Below, piece after piece: positions 53,294 to 60,588 of a DNA stretch of 64,000 bases. Location of the stretch: NCBI GenBank assembly GCA_023386495.1, contig JAEWJS010000132.1, positions 75,540 through 139,539 of the forward strand. Reading direction: 5' to 3'. The first letter of the stretch is position 1, and every line of letters starts with the position of its first letter. The translations under genes were made by a program, and so were the position numbers. The notes below the pieces were generated by a model. The model was not told where the DNA came from. It did no database searches and saw only the letters and a list, made by a program, of their open reading frames with translations. The stretch is from Bacillota bacterium. Its GTDB lineage: Bacteria > Bacillota > Bacilli > Paenibacillales > Paenibacillaceae.

Positions 53294-54148
53294 ATGCTTG
53301 TTCAAACCTTTACCCCGTTACTGATTTTGCAGCCCTATATCGAAGGCATTCAGGTGCAAGAGGATTGGAATGCGGTGAATTTCTCCAATCGGAATCCGGT
53401 CAAAGTGTTGCCCAGCACCATGACGATCATCGGTATCCAGTACGGAGAACCCATGAAGTTACTGGAGAATCAAATGGCTGTCTCCATGGGCTCCAGTGGG
53501 ATCACCGGCCTACATGCGAAAGTAAAAGAATACGTCGGCACGGGTGCAATCGGAACCGTTATCCTATCCTTCAAACCCGGAGGCTTGTCCCGGTTCACGC
53601 GGTATCCGCTTCATGAATTTCAGAATGCGGATGTTCCGCTGGAGTTTGTTTTTCCCCAGCAAATCGTCAGTGAGATGGAAGAGAAGCTGGCCGCTGCGTC
53701 TGATGCGGGCGAACGTGTCGGCATTGTGCAGCAATTCCTGCTGTCGGTGCTGCGGGATCAGGAGGAGGAGCTTCTGATCCAAGCGGCGGCAGATGCGATC
53801 CTGCAACAACGAGGCTCGCTGTCGATTGAACGGTTGGCCGCGCAGCTTTACGTGAGCCAACGCACGCTGGAACGGCGCTTCAATGCCTTGATCGGCGCGT
53901 CGCCCAAACAATTCGCGAGCATTGTCCGCTTCCAGCAAACGATTCGGTTGCGCAACGCCGGCTGCGATTACCTGGATATCGTTCACGCTTGCGGCTACAC
54001 GGACCATGCCCATTTGGCCAAAGACTTCAAATCGTTCGCTGGGATCAGTCCCGACCAATTTTTCCGCAGCGAGGTTCAGCCGGAATTGAAACGATCCATC
54101 CAGGGGAATGAGGCCTCGTCCCTCCCCGTTGATAATTTGTACTATTGA
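53294..54148 (+). CDS. AraC-family transcriptional regulator
   Basis: 284 residues; AAAGGAG precedes ATG 53294. The N-terminal 170 residues are a cupin-like sensor of the DUF6597 type (LLILQPYIEGIQV, GLSRFTRYPLHEFQNADVPLE). A C-terminal AraC HTH pair follows (about 180-275; SIERLAAQLYVSQRTLERRF, GYTDHAHLAKDFKSFAGISPD). The haloalkane dehalogenase gene starts 150 bases downstream beyond a terminator and may be its target. Confidence 0.87.
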   Translation: MLVQTFTPLLILQPYIEGIQVQEDWNAVNFSNRNPVKVLPSTMTIIGIQYGEPMKLLENQMAVSMGSSGITGLHAKVKEYVGTGAIGTVILSFKPGGLSRFTRYPLHEFQNADVPLEFVFPQQIVSEMEEKLAAASDAGERVGIVQQFLLSVLRDQEEELLIQAAADAILQQRGSLSIERLAAQLYVSQRTLERRFNALIGASPKQFASIVRFQQTIRLRNAGCDYLDIVHACGYTDHAHLAKDFKSFAGISPDQFFRSEVQPELKRSIQGNEASSLPVDNLYY

Positions 54149-54168
54149 GCGACTTACTCAAGCGCGAG

Positions 54169-54201
54169 CCTTCCGCAGATAGCGGACAGGCTTCTTTTTG
54201 C
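54169..54201 (+). terminator. Terminator after AraC regulator
   Basis: AGCCT-TCCGC (54169-54178) pairs with GCGGA-C-AGGCT (54184-54194), then TCTTTTT. Confidence 0.8.
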
Positions 54202-54298
54202 TCAAACAAGGTTGTCGCATTTTTACAATATGCGATCCGGGGGGGATGATACACTTGGGTTATCCATTCAACCCCAAACAAAAGGAGCTGCTTCAACC

Positions 54299-55225
54299 AT
54301 GTCCCATTCCGAAACATTGCCTATTGGCAAGGAATACCCGTTCGAATCTCGTTATATGACCGTGAACGGAAGTCAGCTGCATTATATCGACATAGGAAGC
54401 GGCGATCCGGTCGTGTTCCTTCACGGCAATCCCACCTGGTCCTACACGTTCCGCAATATCATTCCTTACACGCAAGTCTCCCACCGCTGCGTCGCGATGG
54501 ATCTGATCGGGATGGGCCGCTCCGGCAAACCGGATATCGGCTATACCTTTCTGGAGCATGTCGATTATGTGACCCGTTTCCTCGAGCAACTGGACCTCGA
54601 CAACATCACATTTGTCGTCCATGACTGGGGTGCGGCGATCGGCCTGCAATACGCAATGAATCATCCGGATCAGGTCAAAGCCGTTGCGCTGCTCGAACCG
54701 CAAGCGTTAGTTCCGAATGCGGCCTGGTCGGACTTCTCGCCGCCGGAAGCCCAGCCTTTATTTCAGAAGCTTCGCGATCCGGAGGAAGGCTGGCCGTTCA
54801 TGCGGGACAACAGCGTATTCATCGAAGGCATGACGAAAACGATCATTAACCGGCCGATCAGTACGGAAGAACACGAGCACTACCGGGATCCGTTCCGTAA
54901 TCCGGAGGACAGGAAACCGATGTGGGTATTCCCGAACCAAATTCCGATTGAAGGCCAGCCTTCCGAGGTCGTGGAGGCTGTGAATGCTCGCAACGCCTGG
55001 TTCACAGCCTCGCCCATCCCGAAGCTGCTGTTCTACGCGACGCCCGGCTGCACAGTACGCGAGCCGCAGCTCGCATGGTGCCGGAAGCATCTGTCCAACC
55101 TGCGCCTGTTCGATATCGGCAAAGGCTTCCACCATCTGGCTGAGGAGAATCCGCACGCGATCGGACAGGAATTGCAGCGTTGGCTGCAAGTGAACGAAAT
55201 CGGCCATTCGAAAGGATCAGAATGA
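54299..55225 (+). CDS. Haloalkane dehalogenase (HLD-II type alpha/beta hydrolase)
   Basis: 308 residues from ATG 54299 (AAAGGAG upstream). The full HLD-II catalytic pentad is visible: halide-binding Asn44 (HGNPTWSYTFRNIIP) and Trp110, nucleophile Asp109 (VVHDWGAAIG), acid Glu133 (LLEPQALVP) and base His278 (GFHHLAEE). Spacing between Asn44, Asp109, Trp110 and Glu133 equals that of Rhodococcus DhaA (N41, D106, W107, E130). Such enzymes cleave carbon-halogen bonds in haloalkanes with water. No signal peptide. Monocistronic; the upstream AraC regulator is the likely controller. Confidence 0.92.
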   Translation: MSHSETLPIGKEYPFESRYMTVNGSQLHYIDIGSGDPVVFLHGNPTWSYTFRNIIPYTQVSHRCVAMDLIGMGRSGKPDIGYTFLEHVDYVTRFLEQLDLDNITFVVHDWGAAIGLQYAMNHPDQVKAVALLEPQALVPNAAWSDFSPPEAQPLFQKLRDPEEGWPFMRDNSVFIEGMTKTIINRPISTEEHEHYRDPFRNPEDRKPMWVFPNQIPIEGQPSEVVEAVNARNAWFTASPIPKLLFYATPGCTVREPQLAWCRKHLSNLRLFDIGKGFHHLAEENPHAIGQELQRWLQVNEIGHSKGSE

Positions 55226-55277
55226 CCAAGTATACCCGACGGGAAGCCCGGAACTTCTTCGGCACGCCGAAAACTGT

Positions 55278-55320
55278 AAGACTGTCCCGGCACGCTGTAG
55301 GTGCGGTCTTTCTCTTCTTG
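55278..55320 (+). terminator. Weak terminator after haloalkane dehalogenase
   Basis: AAGAC (55278-55282) / GTCTT (55306-55310) with inner GCAC/GTGC, then TCTCTTCTT. Stem is interrupted. Confidence 0.4.
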
Positions 55321-55373
55321 CGGCCGATGGGTTACAATAGGGGCATCAGACAGCGGTAGAAAAGAGGATACGC

Positions 55374-56429
55374 ATGCACAAACAATCGATTTACGGATTA
55401 ACGCTCGAGCAGTTGACGGACTGGCTTGCGGAGCATGGACATAAGAAATCGCGTGCCTTGCAAGTATGGGATTGGCTGTACCGCAAGCGGGCGGCAGCAT
55501 TCTCGGAGATGACTGACGCCAATCCGGAACTCGTCCGGCTGCTGGAAGAACACTACGCGATCTGGACGCTGGCCGAGCACACGAAGCAAGAGTCCAAGGA
55601 TGGGACGGTGAAGTTCCTTCTGAAGCTGGCGGACGGCAACCTGATCGAGACCGTCATGATGAAGCACAAGTTCGGCCTGTCCGTGTGCGTCACGACGCAG
55701 GTCGGCTGCAACATCGGCTGCAGCTTCTGCGCGAGCGGGCTGCTGCCGAAGAGCAGAGATCTGACCAGCGGCGAGATCGTCGAGCAGATCATGAAGGTGC
55801 AGACGTATCTTGACCAAGCAGGCCGCGGCGAGAAGGTCAGCCACGTGGTCGTCATGGGCATCGGCGAACCGTTCGATAACTTCAAGAATCTCGTGGACTT
55901 CCTGCTGGTCATCCAAGACCACAAGGGATTGGCGATCGGACCGCGGCATATAACGGTGTCGACGAGCGGCCTTGCGGACAAGATCGTAGAATTCGCGGAT
56001 TCGCCGCTGCAGGTCAACCTCGCGATCTCGCTGCATGCGCCGAATAACGAGCTGCGGTCGCGGATCATGAAGATCAACCGGGCGATCCCGATCGAGAAGC
56101 TGATGGGGGCCATCGACTACTACTTGAATAAGACGAATCGGCGGATTACGCTCGAATATATTTTGCTGAAGGACGTCAATGACCGGCGGGAGCACGCATT
56201 CGAGCTTGCCGAGCTGATCGCGGACCGGCGGCGCCTCGTGAACGTGAACCTGATTCCGTACAACCCGGTGGATGAGCATAGTCAGTATCAGCGGAGCGAA
56301 CAGGAATCGGTAACGGCCTTCTATGATGTGCTCAAAAAGCAGAACGTCAGCGTCAGCGTGCGCATGGAGCATGGTGCGGACATCGATGCGGCATGCGGGC
56401 AACTTCGGAGCAAGCAAATGCAGGCTTAA
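55374..56429 (+). CDS. rlmN: 23S rRNA (adenine2503-C2)-methyltransferase RlmN
   Basis: 351 residues, usual RlmN length. Radical SAM motif C112-x3-C116-x2-C119 (CNIGCSFC) followed by ASGLLPKSRDL, MGIGEPFDN, HITVSTSG and SLHAPN, and the C-terminal catalytic cysteine C341 in DIDAACGQL; the strictly conserved TTQVGC precedes the cluster. It methylates C2 of A2503 in 23S rRNA (and tRNA in some species) by the ping-pong mechanism. AGAGGA precedes ATG 55374. The sequence is closer to RlmN than to Cfr. An isomerase-like gene follows 17 bases downstream. Confidence 0.92.
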   Translation: MHKQSIYGLTLEQLTDWLAEHGHKKSRALQVWDWLYRKRAAAFSEMTDANPELVRLLEEHYAIWTLAEHTKQESKDGTVKFLLKLADGNLIETVMMKHKFGLSVCVTTQVGCNIGCSFCASGLLPKSRDLTSGEIVEQIMKVQTYLDQAGRGEKVSHVVVMGIGEPFDNFKNLVDFLLVIQDHKGLAIGPRHITVSTSGLADKIVEFADSPLQVNLAISLHAPNNELRSRIMKINRAIPIEKLMGAIDYYLNKTNRRITLEYILLKDVNDRREHAFELAELIADRRRLVNVNLIPYNPVDEHSQYQRSEQESVTAFYDVLKKQNVSVSVRMEHGADIDAACGQLRSKQMQA

Positions 56430-56446
56430 TCGAGGGGGAGAGCGGG

Positions 56447-57280
56447 ATGTCAGTTGGATTGTTGGCGCATCTAGCGGGGAGACAGCCTTATAAGCAGTTA
56501 GCGGCCAGCGTAGCGGAGCTGGGCTTCGACTATGTGCAGCTTGCGCTGACCAAGGCGGTCTCGGATGTGGATTGCTCGCTGGGGAAGCTGAGTCCGGGCT
56601 TAGCCAATGCGATTGGCGGTGCATTCGCGGATCGGCGCGTCGGCATTGCGGTGCTTGGATGCTACGCGAGCTTGATCGAGCTGGATGACGAGAGCTACCG
56701 GCGCAATGTCGAGCGGTTCAAGGAGCATTTGCGGTATGCGCGGCATTTTGGCTGCTCGATCGTCGCCACCGAGGTCGGCGTGCCGCCGACATTGGAGCCG
56801 GAGCTGCTGAAGCGGCATGAGGCGCGGCTTGACCGTGCGCTGGAGGAGCTTGTGGAAGAGGCCGAGCGCTGGGGCGTGACGATCGGGCTGGAGGCTGCGC
56901 AGCGGCACTTGATCGACTCGGCGGAGACGCTGGCGGCCACGATCGAGCGCTTCCCTTCGTCTTGCGTCGGCGTCGTGATCGATCCGTGCAATCTGCTGAA
57001 CGAGACGATTGTCGACCGGCAGGATACCGTGATCGAGGAGGCCATGCGCCTGCTGGGACCGCGCATCGTAAGCGCGCATGCCAAGGACGTGAAGCGCGAG
57101 CCGGACGGCTCGCTCACCGGTACGGCGGCCGGACTGGGGGAGTTGAATTATCCGCTGTTCTGGGAGCTGCTGGAGCAGCAGAAGCCGCACGGCTTCGTAA
57201 CGCTGGAAGGCGTCACGGCAGCGCAGATGCCGGAGGCCGCCCGCTTCGTGCGCGAATCGCGTGCGGCCGCGCGGCGGTAA
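56447..57280 (+). CDS. Sugar phosphate isomerase/epimerase-like TIM barrel
   Basis: 277 residues from ATG 56447 (GGGGGAGAG upstream). AP-endonuclease-2/xylose-isomerase-like barrel with VATEVGVPPTLEPE, VTIGLEAAQRHLIDS, VGVVIDPCNLLNE (metal ligands Glu, Asp), IVSAHAKDVKRE (His) and FVTLEGVTAAQMPEA. Family members isomerise or epimerise sugars or their derivatives, or act as inosose dehydratase-like enzymes; the substrate is not identifiable. Probably co-transcribed with rlmN. A hairpin with T-run about 310 bases downstream may end the transcript. Confidence 0.85.
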   Translation: MSVGLLAHLAGRQPYKQLAASVAELGFDYVQLALTKAVSDVDCSLGKLSPGLANAIGGAFADRRVGIAVLGCYASLIELDDESYRRNVERFKEHLRYARHFGCSIVATEVGVPPTLEPELLKRHEARLDRALEELVEEAERWGVTIGLEAAQRHLIDSAETLAATIERFPSSCVGVVIDPCNLLNETIVDRQDTVIEEAMRLLGPRIVSAHAKDVKREPDGSLTGTAAGLGELNYPLFWELLEQQKPHGFVTLEGVTAAQMPEAARFVRESRAAARR

Positions 57281-57587
57281 TCGCTGGAGCAGGCGAAGGA
57301 GCTGCTCATGGGGCCGGTGGAGCGCGGAGCGCGAAGTGCTGCGTGCCGAGCCTTTGAGCGATTAGCGAAGCAATTGCGATGTTAAGGGACATGCATGCGC
57401 TAATTATAGGAAAATTCCCCCTTTCCAACCCAATAGTGTATATGATGCGCTAAATAGCGCACGAATGTTCGCAAATTAGCGCATTCACGCCAAATATGGC
57501 GTCTGAACGGGCGGAGTCCCTGAAATTAGCGCATGTCGATACGTTAATAACGCATGTGATTCGCTATTGCTTGCGAGCAGACTACTC
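57281..57587. repeat. Gene-free region with TTAGCGCA-family repeats
   Basis: No coding sequence seen. The motif TTAGCGCA or its complement TGCGCTAA occurs at least four times between about 57395 and 57530 (GCGCTAATTATAG, ATGCGCTAAATAGCGCA, AAATTAGCGCATTC, AAATTAGCGCATG), with further decayed versions (TTAATAACGCATG). TATGGCGTCTG here also occurs near 68-78. Confidence 0.55.
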
Positions 57588-57620
57588 AGAGCCCTCATTG
57601 ATCTTGCCGAGGGCTCTTTT
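57588..57620 (+). terminator. Rho-independent terminator in intergenic region
   Basis: AGAGCCCTC (57588-57596) pairs with GAGGGCTCT (57609-57617), followed by TTT and GCTT. Confidence 0.8.
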
Positions 57621-57643
57621 GCTTATATAGTTAGTATTCGGCG

Positions 57644-57770
57644 GCGTGCGAAGTGCGGCGATGAGTAATCATGATGCTGGCGTGTGCGGTGCGGCGGAAA
57701 GTGTGCATGATGCTGGCATGTGCGGTGAGGCGGTAAGTAACCATAATGCTGGCGTGCGAAGTGCGGCGGA
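57644..57770. repeat. 36-bp tandem repeat, about 3.5 copies
   Basis: Units begin at 57644, 57680, 57716 and 57752 (last one partial, 19 bases). Each starts GCGTGCGAAG or GCGTGTGCGG, has a GCGGCG core and ends ATGATGCTG or ATAATGCTG. The period is 36 bases with scattered substitutions. One minus-strand frame stays open and gives a 12-residue repeat built on HASIM, but there is no ribosome binding site, so I treat it as non-coding. Confidence 0.75.
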
Positions 57771-57857
57771 CTCTCGCAGAGCTTGATCGAATTTGTTCGA
57801 ATCCTGCACAGCAGGTCTCCATCCAGCGTGATACATTCGGGTCAAGGAGAGAGGCAT

Positions 57858-58781
57858 ATGGATAGTTATGAACGGACCGAGGCGGTCATACGCTACGTGG
57901 AGGACAATATGCTGGCTGTCGATTACGCCGAAATTTCGCGGATCGCCTGCTGTCCGCTGGGGCTCTATCAGCGAATATTCGCGTACATCGCAGGCTTCAC
58001 GATCGCGGAATACGTGAAGCGCCGCAGGCTGTCTCTAGCTGCCGAGGAGCTGCTAGAGGGGCATGCCAAAGTCATCGATATTGCCGTGAAGTATGGGTAT
58101 CAGTCGCATGCGGCGTTTACGAGAGCTTTTAAGGAGCAGATCGGGGTTGCCCCATCTCAGGTGCAGACCTCTGCCGATCGCGTTCGTGCCCACCTCTACC
58201 CACGTCTGGTCGTACACGATCCTTATGCCTCCTACCGTATGGAGAAGGGGAGGAGAATCATGGCCAAATTAACGAGAATCGAGTACGTGCCGTTCGGCGG
58301 CTACACAATGGTCGGCAAGGAAATCCGCACGAAGAACGGATTAAGCGGGGTAGGCGAGTTCTGGCAGCAATGCTTCGCCGAGGGCATGTATGAGCCGCTG
58401 ATCGCGATGAAGGAGTATCTGCCCGCGGAGATCGATGAGTATGTCGGGTACATGAACGATTACAACAAGCACGAGGATTCCTTCAACTATATCGTCGGCA
58501 TGTTCATGAAGGCGGATGTCCCCGTGCCGGAAGGCTATGTGGGCTACGATGTCCCGCAGCTCACCGTCGCCAGGGCCTGGATTGAAGGCGAGGAGAACGA
58601 GATCTACAACAACGCCTACTTCCTGATTACGGAGGCGATGCAGCAGAACGGCTACGAGGTTGATCTGGACAACTTCTATTGGTGCGAGGTCTACACGGAT
58701 CAGCGATTCGGCATCCCGAAGGCGAACGGTGCCAAGGTGCTGACGCTGGACTACTATATCCCGTGCATGAAGCGTGACTGA
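57858..58781 (+). CDS. AraC-family regulator with GyrI-like effector-binding domain
   Basis: 307 residues from ATG 57858 (AAGGAGAGAGG upstream). N-terminal AraC HTH pair (about 8-110; YAEISRIACCPLGLYQRIF, VIDIAVKYGYQSHAAFTRAF) as in Rob/SoxS-like proteins, then a GyrI-like/BmrR-type effector domain (about 135-307; IEYVPFGGYTMVGKEIRT, FYWCEVYTDQRF, LDYYIPCMK). The GyrI-like fold binds hydrophobic cations and drugs, so this may be a multidrug-response regulator. The MFS exporter about 500 bases downstream is a possible target. Confidence 0.9.
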   Translation: MDSYERTEAVIRYVEDNMLAVDYAEISRIACCPLGLYQRIFAYIAGFTIAEYVKRRRLSLAAEELLEGHAKVIDIAVKYGYQSHAAFTRAFKEQIGVAPSQVQTSADRVRAHLYPRLVVHDPYASYRMEKGRRIMAKLTRIEYVPFGGYTMVGKEIRTKNGLSGVGEFWQQCFAEGMYEPLIAMKEYLPAEIDEYVGYMNDYNKHEDSFNYIVGMFMKADVPVPEGYVGYDVPQLTVARAWIEGEENEIYNNAYFLITEAMQQNGYEVDLDNFYWCEVYTDQRFGIPKANGAKVLTLDYYIPCMKRD

Positions 58782-58840
58782 GCGCGGTGGTATAGACGAT
58801 CGTTCACCCGTATGGGTTAAGATTCGCGTGTCGGATCGTT

Positions 58841-59015
58841 TTGAACGAATAATCGTACAAAATCCCGAGCTGGACGGTTAAATGGCTGCCTTTGTGTGGA
58901 AAATCGTACAAAAAACCCGAGCCGGGCCGTTACAGCTAGCGGATTGTACGAATAATCGTACAAAAACTCGAATTTAGCGGTTGGCGGTTGGTTTTTGTAC
59001 GAATAATCATACAGG
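58841..59015. repeat. About 51-bp tandem repeat, three full copies and a partial
   Basis: The core AATCGTACAAAA recurs with its CG at 58854, 58905 and 58957, and as AATCATACAGG at 59008: spacings of 51, 52 and 51. Units continue with CCCGAG or CTCGAA. The third contains the palindrome TTGTACGA-ATAA-TCGTACAA. Minus-strand reading gives repeated YDYSY/VRLFVQ peptides, but no ribosome binding site is present. Together with the following leader this fills the 58782-59304 gap between genes. Confidence 0.75.
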
Positions 59016-59176
59016 ATATGCAGATAAGGCAGCCGATGACGGTGCGTGCCTATGTTGGCCATATGCACCGGGATTTAGAACCACGCCGTTGCAGGAATTG
59101 GCACCGTGGCGGCGAATGCAATCTACATCAAGCGTCACGATGAACAAGCCAACCCAAGAGAAAGGAAGGGAACCGC

Positions 59177-59203
59177 ATGACGATCGCACGTCCTCCTTGC
59201 TAA
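59177..59203 (+). CDS. Putative 8-residue leader peptide of the MFS gene
   Basis: ATG-ACG-ATC-GCA-CGT-CCT-CCT-TGC-TAA encodes MTIARPPC. It is preceded at good spacing by AAGGAAGGG (59162-59170). It lies 102 bases before the MFS start and just upstream of stem-loops that cover the MFS ribosome binding site. Size and place resemble the leader peptides of inducible macrolide-resistance genes such as mefA and erm, in which a stalled ribosome changes the mRNA fold. The arginine-proline-proline run could favour stalling (inference). Confidence 0.5.
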   Translation: MTIARPPC

Positions 59204-59218
59204 TCCTTACGTGAGCGT

Positions 59219-59296
59219 GCACCTCCATCGGAATGGTCTGCAAGCATGAACAATGAGCATGCCAGCAAGGCGACCATTCCATCGATCGAGAGGTGC
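59219..59296 (+). promoter_or_regulatory. Attenuator-like stem-loop covering the MFS ribosome binding site
   Basis: Outer stem GCACCTC (59219-59225) / GAGGTGC (59290-59296) masks GAGGTG, the MFS ribosome binding site. Inner stems: GGAATGGTC (59230-59238) / GACCATTCC (59272-59280), TGC/GCA (59239-59241, 59265-59267) and GCATG (59244-59248) / CATGC (59258-59262). CGTGC (59216-59220), shared with the outer arm, can instead pair with GCACG (59186-59190) in the leader-peptide codons, giving two exclusive folds. Confidence 0.6.
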
Positions 59297-59308
59297 TACT
59301 ACCGATGA
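59246..59308 (+). CDS. Possible 20-residue upstream ORF overlapping the MFS start
   Basis: ATG 59246 to TGA 59308 encodes a 20-residue peptide starting MNNEHASKATI; its stop overlaps the MFS start as ATGA, so it would couple to MFS translation. The only upstream site is the poor GGAATGG (59230-59236), which is itself inside a stem, so expression is doubtful. Confidence 0.25.
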   Translation: MNNEHASKATIPSIERCYYR

Positions 59309-60531
59309 ACATGACACGATTACAGCAACAACTGTCCGCTAACATTCGCAAGCTCTATCTCCTCCGGTTCTTCCACAGCCTGATCCCGGCCTACGTCATC
59401 GAGAGGCTCTATTGGGAACAGCGCGGGATGTCGATCCAGGAGGTCGTGTATACCGAGATCATCTTCGCCGTCACGATTGTGCTGCTCGAAGTCCCGCTTG
59501 GCATCGCTGCCGATAAGTGGGGACGGAAGAACCTGCTGCTGCTGGACGCCGTGCTGGCCTGCTTCGAATTCCTGCTGCTCCTATTCGCGACGGAATTCTG
59601 GCACTTTGCCTTGATCGTCGGTCTGGCAGGGGCCGGCCGCTCGGCCAGCAGCGGGGCTGAGGATGCCCTGCTGTACGAGACCTTGCAAGCGCAGGGGGCA
59701 GGGCAGGAACGCCGCTTCGAGCAGCTGCTGGGCCGGCTCAGAGCTTGCGACATCAGCGCGACAATCATCGCCGCCCTGTGCGGCAGCCTGCTGGCGAGCC
59801 GGTTCGAGCTGGAACTGAATTATTGGCTGTCGCTCTGCGCCACGCTAACCGCGCTTGCCTTCACCCTCTCGCTGCGGGAGCCGCCGAGAGCGGCAACGGA
59901 CCCGCTTACGGAGGAAGCAGAAGAACCGTCCGCATTCACGACGTATGTGAAGGACGCCGCGAAGTTTTTCGTCATGAGCCCGGCCGTCTGCTGGGTCGTC
60001 CTGAGCGGCATGGTGCTAGGCGTATCCGTCACCTTCGTCGAAGAATTCTGGCAGACCTATCTTGACCGAGCGGGCATCCCGGTCATCTGGTTCGGATTGT
60101 TCTCGGCAGGCCTCTTCCTGCTGCAGCTACCGGGCAGTCTGCTCGCGCATGCCTTGATCGGAAGAGCGCGCTATCGCACGATCCTAACGACGGTGCTCGT
60201 CATCTTCGCGATCGGGTTCGTGTGCCTATCCGTAGCAACGGCATCTCCGGCTGTCGGCCTCGCCGCGATCGGCGCGATCTGTCTGGCAGCCGGCATTACG
60301 GAACCGCTGGTGTCAGGCTACGTGCAGCATCGAGCACCGTCCGCGATGCGCGCGACGATCGGCTCGTTCCAATCCTTCGGGGAGAATGCGGCGATGGCCG
60401 TCATTGGCATGGGCTTCGGCTATTTCTCGATGAAGCATGACATCTATGGCGGCTTCGGCACGCTAGCGGTCTTGTGCGGCGCGTTCCTCGCGTGGTTCTA
60501 CGCAGTCAGCCGCAGGCGCATGGATGAATGA
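59305..60531 (+). CDS. MFS efflux transporter
   Basis: 408 residues from ATG 59305 (GAGAGGTG nine bases upstream). About twelve transmembrane helices; between helices 2 and 3 lies the MFS motif A-like stretch LLEVPLGIAADKWGRKN, the drug-exporter form. A central charged loop (about 190-215) separates the two halves. Drug or metabolite export is likely; the substrate is unknown. Its leader carries a small peptide ORF and a stem-loop over the ribosome binding site, suggesting induction by a ribosome-targeting compound. A drug-sensing AraC-GyrI regulator lies upstream. Confidence 0.88.
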   Translation: MNMTRLQQQLSANIRKLYLLRFFHSLIPAYVIERLYWEQRGMSIQEVVYTEIIFAVTIVLLEVPLGIAADKWGRKNLLLLDAVLACFEFLLLLFATEFWHFALIVGLAGAGRSASSGAEDALLYETLQAQGAGQERRFEQLLGRLRACDISATIIAALCGSLLASRFELELNYWLSLCATLTALAFTLSLREPPRAATDPLTEEAEEPSAFTTYVKDAAKFFVMSPAVCWVVLSGMVLGVSVTFVEEFWQTYLDRAGIPVIWFGLFSAGLFLLQLPGSLLAHALIGRARYRTILTTVLVIFAIGFVCLSVATASPAVGLAAIGAICLAAGITEPLVSGYVQHRAPSAMRATIGSFQSFGENAAMAVIGMGFGYFSMKHDIYGGFGTLAVLCGAFLAWFYAVSRRRMDE

Positions 60532-60550
60532 ATAGGAATAGCCTGCTGCA

Positions 60551-60580
60551 AACAAGCCCCCCGCCGAATAGGCAGGGGGC
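60551..60580 (-). terminator. Terminator of CdsA-like gene (possibly bidirectional)
   Basis: GCCCCCCGCC (60556-60565) pairs with GGC-A-GGGGGC (60571-60580). On the minus strand the stem is followed by TTGTTTG. Confidence 0.75.
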
Positions 60581-60588
60581 CATTGCCG

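Noticed and set aside
55374..56429. Cfr-type resistance methyltransferase instead of RlmN
   Set aside because: The sequence around the cluster (CNIGCSFCASG, TTQVGC, MGIGEPFDN) follows RlmN, and the usual Cfr context is absent.
57644..57770. CRISPR-like array
   Set aside because: Units are contiguous 36-mers without unique spacers, and no cas genes are nearby.
57631..57822. 63-codon minus-strand ORF across the 36-bp array
   Set aside because: The open frame follows from a repeat period divisible by three; no ribosome binding site or family match.
59161..59199. T-box-like string (GGGAACCGC ... CGTCC) before the MFS gene
   Set aside because: The TGG bulge and the rest of the 14-base T-box core are missing and no specifier stem is seen. 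The sequence is better explained as a ribosome binding site plus an 8-codon leader peptide.
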